A DNA stretch of 64,000 bases from Formicarius rufipectus (lineage: Eukaryota > Chordata > Aves > Passeriformes > Formicariidae). Positions 1 to 39,032 of this stretch are shown here, in pieces. The notes below the pieces were generated by a model. The model saw only the letters and a list, made by a program, of their open reading frames with translations, was not told where the DNA came from and made no database searches. Location: positions 6,533 through 70,532 of the forward strand of contig VXAU01003715.1 in assembly GCA_013399695.1 (NCBI GenBank). Reading direction: 5' to 3'. Made by a program: the position numbers and the translations under genes. Each line of letters opens with the position of its first letter. Within the stretch, counting starts at the first letter, position 1.

Positions 1-30
1 ACCCCCTTCCCCTCATCCCCCCTCACCGCC

Positions 31-29011
<28,981 letters not shown>

Positions 29012-29610
29012 CTGCTGGCACCAAGCCTTGTTATCGTTTCCCTCTCTGTTCATTCGTTAGTTCTTTGCTCTCCTGTTTTTGATTTCCTGTCACTACACAC
29101 CAGGTTTGGGAAGGGGACACTGTCCTGGATGGACTGGGATTGCCAGGACAGCTCTGCCCAGCAAGCCCTGGGCTGGCCCCGATGAGCAGGGAAGGAGCCC
29201 CGGGATGCCCCGGGCTCCTCGGGTGCCGTGGCCTGGGGGAGATGGACGATTTCCTGGGATCTCCCAGAGGTGCCCACCCACTCAGGACCTGCGAGTGGCT
29301 CCTTGGAGGGGCTGTGGCTGGCACAGGGAGGCTCTGACCGGGGATGTCCACAGAGGCTCCCTCATGGCACAGTTTCCCCTCTCCCCACTTGTGCTTTACC
29401 TGCCCCCCTCACCTTGCTCCAGAGCAGATACGGGAAAACGGGAGCCAGGCTGTGCACTGAGGCTGGCACACACACACACACACTCCCCCCGGGACCCTCC
29501 CAGGGACCTCGGGCTGGTGCCTCTGCTCCCTGTCTTGGCCACTTCCCCACAGGGCCGACCGTGCCCGGGATCCTCCCCCCTGGCCCCACATTTCATGCCA
29601 GGTCTTGTCG

Positions 29611-29616
29611 AATAAA
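29611..29616 (+). terminator. SLC9A1: Proximal poly(A) signal of SLC9A1
   Basis: Canonical AATAAA 600 bases after the stop codon. Use of this site would give a short 3' UTR. Confidence 0.55.
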
Positions 29617-30413
29617 TATCCTAGAGCCATGCAAGGGGGGAGCCAGGATCCCCTTTCTTTGAGCAGCCTCTCCATCCCTCCTGGAACCACGGTCACCTGT
29701 CCCCGTGGGGACCCTCCGCCAGCCTTGGCCCCTCACCCTTTGCCAGAGCGGCAGTGGCTGCTCCTTAACCAAAGACGGGGTCTGGGGTGTGCCATGGGAG
29801 CATCTCCTGCCTGGGATGGGATTATTTATCTCTCTTGCAACCAAGAGGAGCTGGGGGAGAGCTGAGAAGCAGCACTGGGGACATCCTGGGGTTGGGAGTT
29901 TGGCAGGAGGGGGATGTCAAGGGGTGCCAGGGATCCTGGGTTTGGAAGGACCCACCTTTCCCCACGGCTTGGCTGGAGGGGTCACCGAGTGATTTGCAGC
30001 CCTCCCCGGGCTCAGGGGTGTCCTGCATCCTGTCAGAGCACATCACCTCGTCCCACCACGTGCCGCCCTCTGCTGTGGATGCCACAGGGTGCTCATCCCC
30101 CCTCCATCCTCGGGGTGCTTCCCCCCCTCCCTGTGCCGTGCCTTGCCACGCGTCACCTCTGCCCCGCTGCCTTGGTGGGCACCTGTGCCACGTGCCCACC
30201 CCGCTCCACATCCTGCTGGGACCCTCGGGGGTCCAGCCTCTGCCGAGGTGAGCACCCACATCGCTGCCTGCGCCTGCCTGCTGCCCTGCTCTGTCTCCAG
30301 GAGGGGAAAAAAACCAACAACAAAAAAAAAAAGCAATGGAAATTCTCTTGTATAAAAAGGAAAAGAAAAAAAACACATGTAAAGAGATTCTTGGTTTTTA
30401 TCATAAATATTCT

Positions 30414-30419
30414 AATAAA
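30414..30419 (+). terminator. SLC9A1: Distal poly(A) signal of SLC9A1
   Basis: AATAAA in the context TCTAATAAATTAATG, followed by a T/G-rich stretch (TTACTTTTTAGTGGGGG), the usual downstream element. A 3' UTR of about 1.4 kb agrees with what I recall of mammalian SLC9A1. Confidence 0.75.
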
Positions 30420-31394
30420 TTAATGTTACTTTTTAGTGGGGGTATTTTCCAGCTGTTTGGGCTCCTACCTCTGCCCCACGGTCCCAGTTGTCCCAGAGGA
30501 ACAAGGTGAGTGTGAGTCTTCATGCACACCTTCAAAGGTGATTACCCCTCCCCTTCCTGCTGTGGCTTGGGGAGAACTGGAACCTCATCCCAGCTTTTTA
30601 AGTTACTCCCAGTTTTGGTGAAGATGGAGGCTCAACCGAGCCTGGGTTCCCACATCCCTCCCAGAGCCACACAGGGTGTGTTGGGAGGAGAAGGGCCGGT
30701 GGTCTCACAGGGTGAAGGTCCTTTTCCAGGGGGATGGATCACCCTGCCATGGCCCCAGAGTGCCAACCAGGTGTCCCAGCACAGCTGTGCCCACCCTCAG
30801 CCCGGTGTGTTGTCCCTGAGGAGGAGGGGACAGCACCTGCCTTGTGCTGCCACTGCAGCAGAGTTTTTTGGGGGTTAAAGGCTCCATCCCCGGGGGAAGG
30901 GGCTCAGGAACATCTTAGCCCTGACATTTTTCCCTTGAATTTCCCCATGAGCTGGAGCTGAGCCCTCAGAGAGGAGCCAGTTCCCACCTGCATCCCACGG
31001 TGGCAGACAGGGAAGAGGCTCAAGGGAGTGACTGGGTGAGGGCAGCCCAAAAATCCCCCAGGGTGCACCTTCCCAGCCCCAGCAGCCCTTACACCCTCTA
31101 CCCCCTCTCCACCAAGACCCCTCCCAGAGCCCGGGGCAACCGGAGCCCCTCACCTTGGGGCGATTGCAGAGGGAATGTGTTTCATGGCTGCAAATTAAAG
31201 CCCTGAGCCAGCAGGTGGCCGTGACTCAGCTGCCGCCGTCCAGCAGAGCGTCAGCGCCCGCGTTGCTCACCTGCCCAAAATACCTGAACCCCGGGGTCCC
31301 CCGTGGCCCCGGGCTGGGGTTTGGGCAGGTCACCCTGCCCCAGGCATTGCCCCTTTGCTGAGGGATCCCTGGGCAGGATGAAGAGGCTGAGGAT

Positions 31395-32105
31395 GTGGGG
31401 CAGGCAGTGCCCTGGGGCAGGTGATGCTGTGGGGCCCGTGGAGTGAGCAATGCCAAGAGACCCATGGACTGGGTTATGCTGTGAGACCCATGGGGCAGGC
31501 AATGCCAGGGGGCCCATGGGGCAGGTGATTCTGTAGGACAGACAGTGCCCATGGGGCAGGTGATGCCATGGGGCAGGCAATGCCATGGGGCAGGCAATGC
31601 CAGGGGGCCCATGGGGCAGGTGATTCCATGGGGCCCATGGGGCAGACAATACCAGGGGGCCCAGGGGGCAGATGTTCTGTAGGGCAGACGGTGCCATGGG
31701 GACCCTGGCGTGGGGAATGCCATGGGGCCCATGGGGCAGGTGATGCTATGGGGCAAGTGATGCCATGGGGCTCATAGGGTGGGTGATGCTATGGAACCTA
31801 TGGGATAGACAATACCAGGGGGCTCATGGGGCAGGTGTTCTGTAGGGCAGACGGTGCCATGGGGACCCTGGCGTGGGGAATGCCATGGGGCCCATGGGGC
31901 AGGTGATGCTGTGGGGCCCATGGGGCAGGCAATGCTAAGGAGTCCATGGGGCAGGCAATGCCATGGGGCAGACAATACTATGGGGCCCACGGGGCAGGTG
32001 ATTCTATGGGATAGACAGTGCCATGGGGCCCATGAGGTGGGCAATGACATGGGGCAGATGATGACGTGGGGCCCACGGGGTGGGCAATGCTGTGGGGCAC
32101 ACGGA
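31395..32105 (+). repeat. Minisatellite of CATGGGGCAGGTGATGC type
   Basis: About 700 bases of imperfect units of about 17-36 bases built from CCATGGGGCAGGTGATGC, CCATGGGGCAGGCAATGC and GGGGCCCATGG. A 75-base stretch is identical at 31673-31747 and 31836-31910 (offset 163), showing recent higher-order duplication. Opposite-strand frames read as CPMGPxALPAPW-type peptides, a by-product of the repeat. Confidence 0.92.
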
Positions 32106-34049
32106 GGTGTCACTTGGGTGAGTGCCACCCTTGCACCCCACACGGGGCTCAGGGTGGCTCGTGCCTGGCACGGCAGCACCAAAGCAGGAGGGTTTGGCAG
32201 GAACAGACAGTGCCAGGCTGTGGCTCTGTCCCCGCTGGAGGAAAGCAGCAGTTTTGCCATCCCAGCTCGAGGGATGGGAGCACAAGAGGGGTTGGGTCCA
32301 GCCCAGGGCATGGAGAGCAGCAGGAGCACAGCAGCCCCGGGCAGTGCCCGGGAATCTCACCTGCCCACGTGCCAGAGAGCATCACGTGCAGAGCTGCCCT
32401 CTTGGCTTCAGTCACACCTTTAATGCGAGAGCTCCCCAAACCGAGGCATTTCCAGGATATTCTTGTTTCTGTCTTAAAGGGTGAGTAACTTTTCTTAATG
32501 AGGGAGGACTAATGATCCCTCCGGGGATGGGCTGTCACCGCTGAGCAACTGCCAAAGCACACGCAGTGCCGAGGCCAGGGGGTGGATGGGCCCTGGCTTG
32601 TCCCCCCCAGGCCCATCCACAGTCCTGGTGGTGATATCTTTTCACTATATTTGGCTCCCCTATGCCTTGTGACCTCCTCTTCCCCTCACAAAGCATATTT
32701 GGGCCATGGTGGTGGCACCAAGGGCAGGAAGAACAGAGGGATCCTGAGCAGGACAATCTTGTCCCAGCACACACATGTGCCAGGGTGTTTAAACCTCTTC
32801 CCTATAACCCCCATCCATGGGGATTAAAGAACTGTTGCCTCTGTAGCTTCAGGAAAAGGGCCCAGCCAGGAAAATTGGTCTTCCCTGTGCCTGTTTCCCT
32901 CTGTGGTCTGACATGGAGCTCAGGGTGCAGTGGGTGGCAGGAGGAGAGCAAACATCCCCACAGCCCCAGCAGGAACCAAGGAGACTTGAGAAAGGCCATG
33001 AAATCCCTCCTCAAATCACTGGCTCCAGGCACAGCAGCACCCCAAAGTGGAGCTCCTGGCTGGCTCCTCAACTTTCCCAGGGATGGGACAAAGTATCCTG
33101 GAGCTGCCACCACCCTCAGCCTTGCTCAGGTCTCACCCGGGGCCCAAAAACCCAAAGCAAAGGGAGGGGCTGTGCTCTCTGCCAGGCTCAAATTAGTGGC
33201 ACTGAGATGGGTCATCCCCTGCCACGGCTTTAAAGGCACAAGTCATGCCAAGAAAAACAGCACGTGGTGTCACCGGGAAGCCACTGAGCCCGGGGACACA
33301 CAGGTCACTGTTCATGCTGCCAGGGGATGGGGACCTCCCCAGCTGGTGACACCACAGGGAAGCTCCAAGGTCCCTGCCCACTCTGGGACCACTTTGGTGC
33401 TCCATATCAGCACTGTGTCCCTGTCCCTACGCCCTGGTGGTGCCATGTCCCCCCACACTCCCCGGGCAGCATTTTGCAGCAGCCAGGGGAGGTGACAGGT
33501 GCCATTCCCCAGCGCTGTGTCACCTGCAGTAATGACACCCTGCGCTCCCTTTCATCTCAGGGCCTCCCAGGTGGCCCCTCTCCAGGGTGAGGGCATCCCA
33601 GCACCATCACTCATCCATTCCAGGTGGGAACTGGGGATGGGGCTGAGTCTGGGGGTCCTGGATGGTGACACGATGACCCTGGGCAGAGATCAGAGAGTGA
33701 CAGCAGAGAGTGACACCCCTCATGCTCACCGTGTATCTGTGCCAAATCCAACCTTGACATGACCAGCACAGGAAAACCACCTCTCTGGACAACTGTGGCC
33801 ACTTGGGGCCACCACAGCTGCTGGTGGCAGAGCTCCAGAGACATGGGTGTCCCCTCAGTGAGGGTCTGGGGACAGCAAGCAGCAGTGGCACCTCTGAGAC
33901 AGGCTGTGTGGGAGTGAGAGGAGCTGGTCAGTGAACCCGAGTGACTGGGAGGTGTCCAGTAACTGTGTTTGCTGAGGGAGGATTTGGACATGGCCACAGA
34001 GAAGGACTCCACCTCCTAAACCCACAGCGGGCACGTGGAGGCGGGCGTG

Positions 34050-34650
34050 TGAGTGAGGATGGCAGCGTGGGTGTGGGGACAGTGACAAGCGTGTGGGGAC
34101 AGCAGCAGGTGTGCATGGGACAGTGGGTGTTTGCATGGAGATGGTGGTGTGTGTGCATGGGGATGGCAGGGAAATGCACGGGCACAGCTGTGTATGTGTG
34201 TGGGGACAGTTCATGCCTACGTGGGGACAGCTCCTGTCTGAGTGGGCACGTCTCTTGTCTGTATGGGTACGGCTATGTGTGTGTGAGGACAGCTGACATC
34301 TGTGTGGGGACAGTTCATATCTGGGTGGGGACAGTGAACATCTGTATGGGGACATACAGATGTCTGGGGGGACAGGAGACATTGTGTGGGAACAGCTGTG
34401 TGTCTGTGTGGGGACTGCTCGTGTCTGCATAGGGACAGTTTGTGTCTGTGTGGGGACAGCTGTGTGTATGTGGGGGGACAGTGAACATCTGTGTGGGGAC
34501 AGCTGTGCGTGCGTGTGGGAACAGCTGTGGAGAGGGGGACAGCAGACATTGTGTGTGGACAGTTCTCTGTGTGTGCGTGGGGCAGCCTCGCCCTGCACAG
34601 CTGCCGTGGGCTCGGGGACAGCCCCCGTGCTCACGGGGACAGCCCGGACA
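34050..34650 (+). repeat. Minisatellite of TGTGTGGGGACAGCTG type
   Basis: About 25 imperfect units of 20-28 bases around GTGTGGGGACAG followed by CTGTGTGTCTG or TTCATGTCTG. The G-rich strand is the + strand (GTGGGGACAG). It fades into a CpG-rich single-copy stretch after 34650. The array is open in several frames on the minus strand, including one of 374 codons. Confidence 0.92.
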
Positions 34651-34780
34651 CGGCTGACGTGAGCGCTGCCGGGGCGGCTGCCGTGGGAGCGGGGCGGCAG
34701 CGATGCCCCCACCCCGACGGCGAGCGCTGCGGCTCCCCCGGGGCGACAGTGGGTGACGTTGGTGGCTCCGGGAGAAGGGC
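34615..34780. other. CpG-rich patch next to the minisatellite
   Basis: Dense CpG dinucleotides for about 165 bases, with two TGACGT half-sites (near 34660 and 34753). There is no start codon with a recognisable protein downstream. It could be a small orphan CpG island or simply GC-biased DNA. Confidence 0.4.
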
Positions 34781-36887
34781 TTGGTCCCTCCTGCTTGCTC
34801 AGGGAGTTGGCACACGCCCTGCTTAATGCCGAGTGGGACGGATCCGGTCCCACGCGGGTCAGGGAGTCCCTGAGGTCTCTCCACCTCCACGTTGAGCTTT
34901 CACCTCCTGCCCCGCTCCCACGGTTCTTCCAAGCCCTTTTCCCCCACCATTCCCCCACTGACCATCCAGCCACGGGCACACGGGACTGCCAAAGGTTCGC
35001 AGAGCCCCTCTAGGCTCAGCTCAGGTGGGGAAGCTCCACCTCTGCCTCCCTGGCAGCACCTGCTTCTTTCCATGCCCCTGGAAATGACTGGAATTCTGGA
35101 AGGCCCCCGTTCCTCTCCGTGCACACGTTGTGGCACGTTCGGCTCCATCCCAGGTGATTTCCCGGTGCTCCCTGGGCAGCACCGGGACGCTGCCGATGCC
35201 AGATCCTTGGCACAAGAGGGGCCGTGGCATCCCGAGCCCCCGGCCCCCTGCCCAGCGCCTGTCCCACCCTCTCATCCCCAAAGCGGCTTTGCCACCCTCG
35301 TGCCACCACCCGCGAGGCAGGACCCGCCCGCGTTTCACCCCAAGACGGTGATTATTCTTTAATTGCCAACAAAACAAACGAATAAACCCCGATGTGGCCC
35401 TTGCTGAGCTGGGAGGAGACAGCGCGGGTGCCGTTCCCAGCCCTGGGTCCGCTGCCGACGGCTCTCCGGGACAATCGGTGGGGGATGGATGTTAAGGAGC
35501 AGCTCCGCCGGCAGCTGCCTGTCCCTCTCGGCCGGGCAGCGCCGGTCCGGATGTTCCAGCTCATCACCAGACCACCGGCTCATCCCACCAGGGGTCTGCA
35601 GTGCCCCCCGTCCATCCCACCAGCTCCGCGGCCGCATCCTGCCCCACCACCCAGGGGTGCTGTGGGGTCTCCCAAACTGCCCTACCTGAGGGATGCTCAG
35701 CCCCCACTCAGCCCTTTCTCCTGCTGAATCCCCCCAGCTGCATGGACCCTGATCCCTAAATCCATTTGGTCCCTCTCAGAATCTTGGGAAACCCTCCCCA
35801 ATCCAGCTTTATTGCCGACAGCACCAAAAGAATTTTGCAACGGGAGGCAGCTGCCTGATTTTATAATCAAGTTCCTTGGAAAATCACTTTTCCAGCAGGG
35901 CTCCCCTCCTCCTGCAGCTCAGAGACTCATGGGGAGTAACCAGGAGCGGCTTCTAATCCCGATGGAGGTGCCTGGTGGAGTCATGGGATGACACAGGTGG
36001 AAGCCAGAGAGAAAAACACCGTGGCACAAGGAGCATCCCCAAGTGGAGACCCCAACAGAGGGGACTCCAGCCCCATGGGAACCCAAGCAGAGAGACCTCC
36101 ATCCCCTGTGGGGACCACTCAGGCTGTTGGTGCATCAGGGGATGGGCAGGATTTTGGAAGTCATCAGTGCTCAGACCTCATTGTTCCTCCTGTCCCCTCC
36201 ACCCTCAGCTGTGGATGCTCCTAAGCACCTCATTTCCCCCCAAGATCCCTCATCACTCGGTTACTCTTGCTGCTGCCAACTCAATCTTCCAGCAGCAAAC
36301 CCCTGGGACATGGGAGAGGCCTTGGCTTCAGAGACAGACTTTGCAGCTGGAATAGTTCTGCAAAGCCCCAGGGTGAGAGGTGGGACACTTTCAGGGGAGC
36401 TCCTGCAATAAAACTCTGTGAGGGTGTAAAAATAAAATTGGGCTTGTCTTCCAGCAGGGCTTGTGGCTTTTAAGGATGTATCCCAGTTCCAAGCAGGAAC
36501 TGAAGGAAAGGGAGCAGCAGCTGCAGCAGCAGAGCCTGGAGTTGTGCCCATCCATCCGTGGCTCCGCAGGGCATTGGGCACCAGCTTGGTGGGGAGGTGC
36601 CTGCTGGGAATGTCTGCAGGGGGAAATGCTGCGGAGAAATGAGCTCTTTAAAGGGGTGGGAATTGTTGGGATGAAAGGAAATGGGCTGCCCGTGGCCGGG
36701 GACATGTCTGGCCCCAGGAGGAGGTGGTGGCTTGGCTGGCAGGGTAGCCACGCGATGGGATTTAAGGCTGGGGTGGAACTCCTGGGGCTGGGAGAGCTTC
36801 ATCACCCTGGGATGTCACCTGGGGTATCACCCTGTGCATCCCAAAGGTCTGCAGGGGTTCCCTGGGGGTGCTGCTGGCCACAGAGAA

Positions 36888-38066
36888 TCAATGGGGCACC
36901 AGGATGTGGGGCATCGATAGGCATCAGTGAAGAACAGTGGGCATCAAAGAGCACCAAAGGGGCATCAAACGGAATCAGAGGAATCACTGAGGCATCAACG
37001 GGCAGGAATTGGAATCAAAGGGCATCAACAGGGTACCAAAACCCATCAGTGGGGTGTCAAAGGGCATCAACAAGGTGCCAAAGGGAATAAATTGGGTGTC
37101 AAAGTGCATCAGTGGGGTATCAAAGGGAATTAGTGGGATGTCAAAGGGAATCAATGGGATATCCGAGGTTATCAATGGGGTGTCAAAGGGAATCAATGGG
37201 GTGTCAAAGGGCATCGATGGGGTGTCAAAGGGAATCAATGGGGTGTCAAAGGGCATCGATGGGGTGTCAAAGGGAATCAATGGGATATCAAAGGTTATCA
37301 GTAAGGTGTCAAAAGGCATCAATGGAGTATCAAAGGGCATCAGTGGGACAGCAAAGGGCATCAATGGGTTTCAAAAGATATAAATGGCATACCAAAGTGT
37401 ATCAATGGGGTATCAAAGGGCATTACTGCAGCATCAAAGGGCATCAATGGGGTATCAAAGGGAATCAATGGGGTGTCGAAGGGCTTTAGTGCAGTAGCAA
37501 AGAGCATCAATGAAATATCAAAGGGCATCAGTGTGGTGTCAAAGGGCATCAGTGGGGTGTCAAAGGACATCAGTGGGNAAAGGGAATCAATGGGATATCA
37601 AAGGTTATCAGTAAGGTGTCAAAAGGCATCAATGGAGTATCAAAGGGCATCAGTGGGACAGCAAAGGGCATCAATGGGTTTCAAAAGATATAAATGGCAT
37701 ACCAAAGTGTATCAATGCGGTATCAAAGGGCATTACTGCAGCATCAAAGGGCATCAATGGGGTATCAAAGGGAATCAATGGGGTGTCGAAGGGCTTTAGT
37801 GCAGTAGCAAAGAGCATCAATGAAATATCAAAGGGCATCAGTGTGGTGTCAAAGGGCATCAGTGGGGTGTCAAAGGGCATCAGTGGGGTATCAAGGGGTA
37901 TCAATGGGGTATCAATGGGGCACCAAAGGGCATCAATGGGGTGTCAAAGGGCATCAATGGAGTCTCATAGGGTATCAATAGGGTATCAAAGGGTATCAAT
38001 AAGGTGTCAAAGTGTATCAATGGGGTATCAAAGGGTACCAACAGGGCATCAATAGGGTATCAATGG
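36888..38066 (+). repeat. 21-bp minisatellite upstream of TENT5B
   Basis: Tandem units of GGGGTGTCAAAGGGCATCAAT and variants (GTATCAAAGG, GAATCAATG). Because 21 is a multiple of three, the array stays open in several frames, giving heptad peptides such as MPFDTPL on the minus strand and ISGVSKG on the plus strand. These are not genes. The single N at 37578 sits inside the array; the sequence after it repeats 37269-37577 with only two mismatches seen by eye, so the true length is uncertain. Confidence 0.95.
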
Positions 38067-38231
38067 GGTGCCCGTCCCCACCAATCACCGCCGGGATTCC
38101 CGCGCTCCGTAGGGGGCGTGGCCCCACCACGAAGCCCCACCCTCCTTCACCATTGCCCCCGCCCCCTTCCCTCCGATTGGCTGCCGCGCGGCCGCGCTCG
38201 GGCCGTGATTGGCGGCGGGTCCGGGCCATGN

Positions 38232-38662
38232 ATCAAAGGGCATCAATGGGGTATCAAAGGGAATCAATGGGGTGTCGAAGGGCTTTAGTGCAGTAGCAAA
38301 GAGCATCAATGAAATATCAAAGGGCATCAGTGTGGTGTCAAAGGGCATCAGTGGGGTGTCAAAGGACATCAGTGGGGTATCAAGGGGTATCAATGGGGTA
38401 TCAATGGGGCACCAAAGGGCATCAATGGGGTGTCAAAGGGCATCAATGGAGTCTCATAGGGTATCAATAGGGTATCAAAGGGTATCAATAAGGTGTCAAA
38501 GTGTATCAATGGGGTATCAAAGGGTACCAACAGGGCATCAATAGGGTATCAATGGGGTGCCCGTCCCCACCAATCACCGCCGGGATTCCCGCGCTCCGTA
38601 GGGGGCGTGGCCCCACCACGAAGCCCCACCCTTCTTCACCATTGCCCCCGCCCCCTTCCCTC
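38232..38662 (+). repeat. Near-exact duplicate of 37743-38173 bounded by single Ns
   Basis: Starting right after the N at 38231, the sequence repeats 37743 onward at an offset of 489 bases. This includes the end of the minisatellite and the single-copy GC-rich block with the CCAATCACCG motif, up to the N at 38663. A third partial copy of the ATTGGCTGCCGCGCGGCCGC block follows at 38679. The pattern is that of overlapping contigs placed end to end, not a biological duplication. Confidence 0.8.
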
Positions 38663-38678
38663 NGCCCCCTCCCCGCCG

Positions 38679-38780
38679 ATTGGCTGCCGCGCGGCCGCGC
38701 TCGGGCCGTGATTGGCGGCGGGTCGGGCCAATGGGGCGCGGGCGGGGGCTATATAGGGCCCGGCGCGGCGCGGGCGGGCG
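38679..38780 (+). promoter_or_regulatory. TENT5B: TENT5B core promoter (CCAAT boxes, GC box, TATA box)
   Basis: In order: inverted CCAAT (ATTGG) at 38679-38683 and 38711-38715, direct CCAAT at 38728-38732, a GC-box-like GGGGCGCGGGCGGGGGC, and a TATA box TATATAG at 38750-38756. A transcription start is expected about 25-30 bases later, near 38780. All lie in a CpG-rich island that continues into exon 1. This is a compact TATA-driven promoter, which suggests regulated rather than housekeeping expression. Confidence 0.75.
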
Positions 38781-38894
38781 CAGCGCTCGGTGGAGCCGGT
38801 GGCGGGCGGGTCGGGCTGGGCCAGGGGCGCTGCGACTGCCTGTGTGGGGGCACCCACCGCCCCTCCCGCCGCCCACCCCCTCGCACTGCCCCTN

Positions 38895-39032
38895 GAGCGG
38901 TGCGGGAGCCGCTTCAGCGTCCTGTCCTGGGAGCAGGTGCAGCGGCTGGACCAGATCCTGGGCGAGGCCGTGCCCATCCATGGCAGGGGCAACTTCCCCA
39001 CGCTCTCCGTGCGGCCCCGCACCATCGTCCAG
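38895..39032 (+). CDS. TENT5B: TENT5B coding exon 1, 3' part
   Basis: Encodes 46 residues ending SFSVLSWEQ-type and IPIHGRGNFPTL-type family sequence (here RFSVLSWEQVQRLDQ and VPIHGRGNFPTL), finishing at IVQ. Donor CAG|GTGAGG, phase 0. The frame continues upstream of the N only as Pro/Ala-rich, non-homologous sequence without an ATG, so the exon's true 5' part lies in the unsequenced join. Confidence 0.88.

Larger units (their letters stand above)
29012..30435 (+). other. SLC9A1: SLC9A1 3' untranslated region
   Basis: About 1.4 kb between the stop codon and the distal poly(A) signal. Contains a (CA)n run near 29468-29482 and an A-rich segment at 30306-30376 just before the end. Assigned by position and poly(A) signals; no transcript evidence is available. 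Frames on both strands here are not protein-like. Confidence 0.75.
30436..38660. other. Intergenic region between SLC9A1 and TENT5B
   Basis: About 8 kb with no recognisable gene. It holds three minisatellites (listed separately), a CpG-rich patch near 34615-34780, and otherwise GC-rich single-copy-looking DNA. Frames of up to 374 codons exist only inside the minisatellites and have repeat-derived composition. The nominal length is inflated by assembly duplications after 37578. Confidence 0.75.

Noticed and set aside
36984..37904. Heptad-repeat proteins (MPFDTPL type) on the minus strand
   Set aside because: Direct translation of a 21-bp minisatellite; open on both strands, no start context or conserved flanks.
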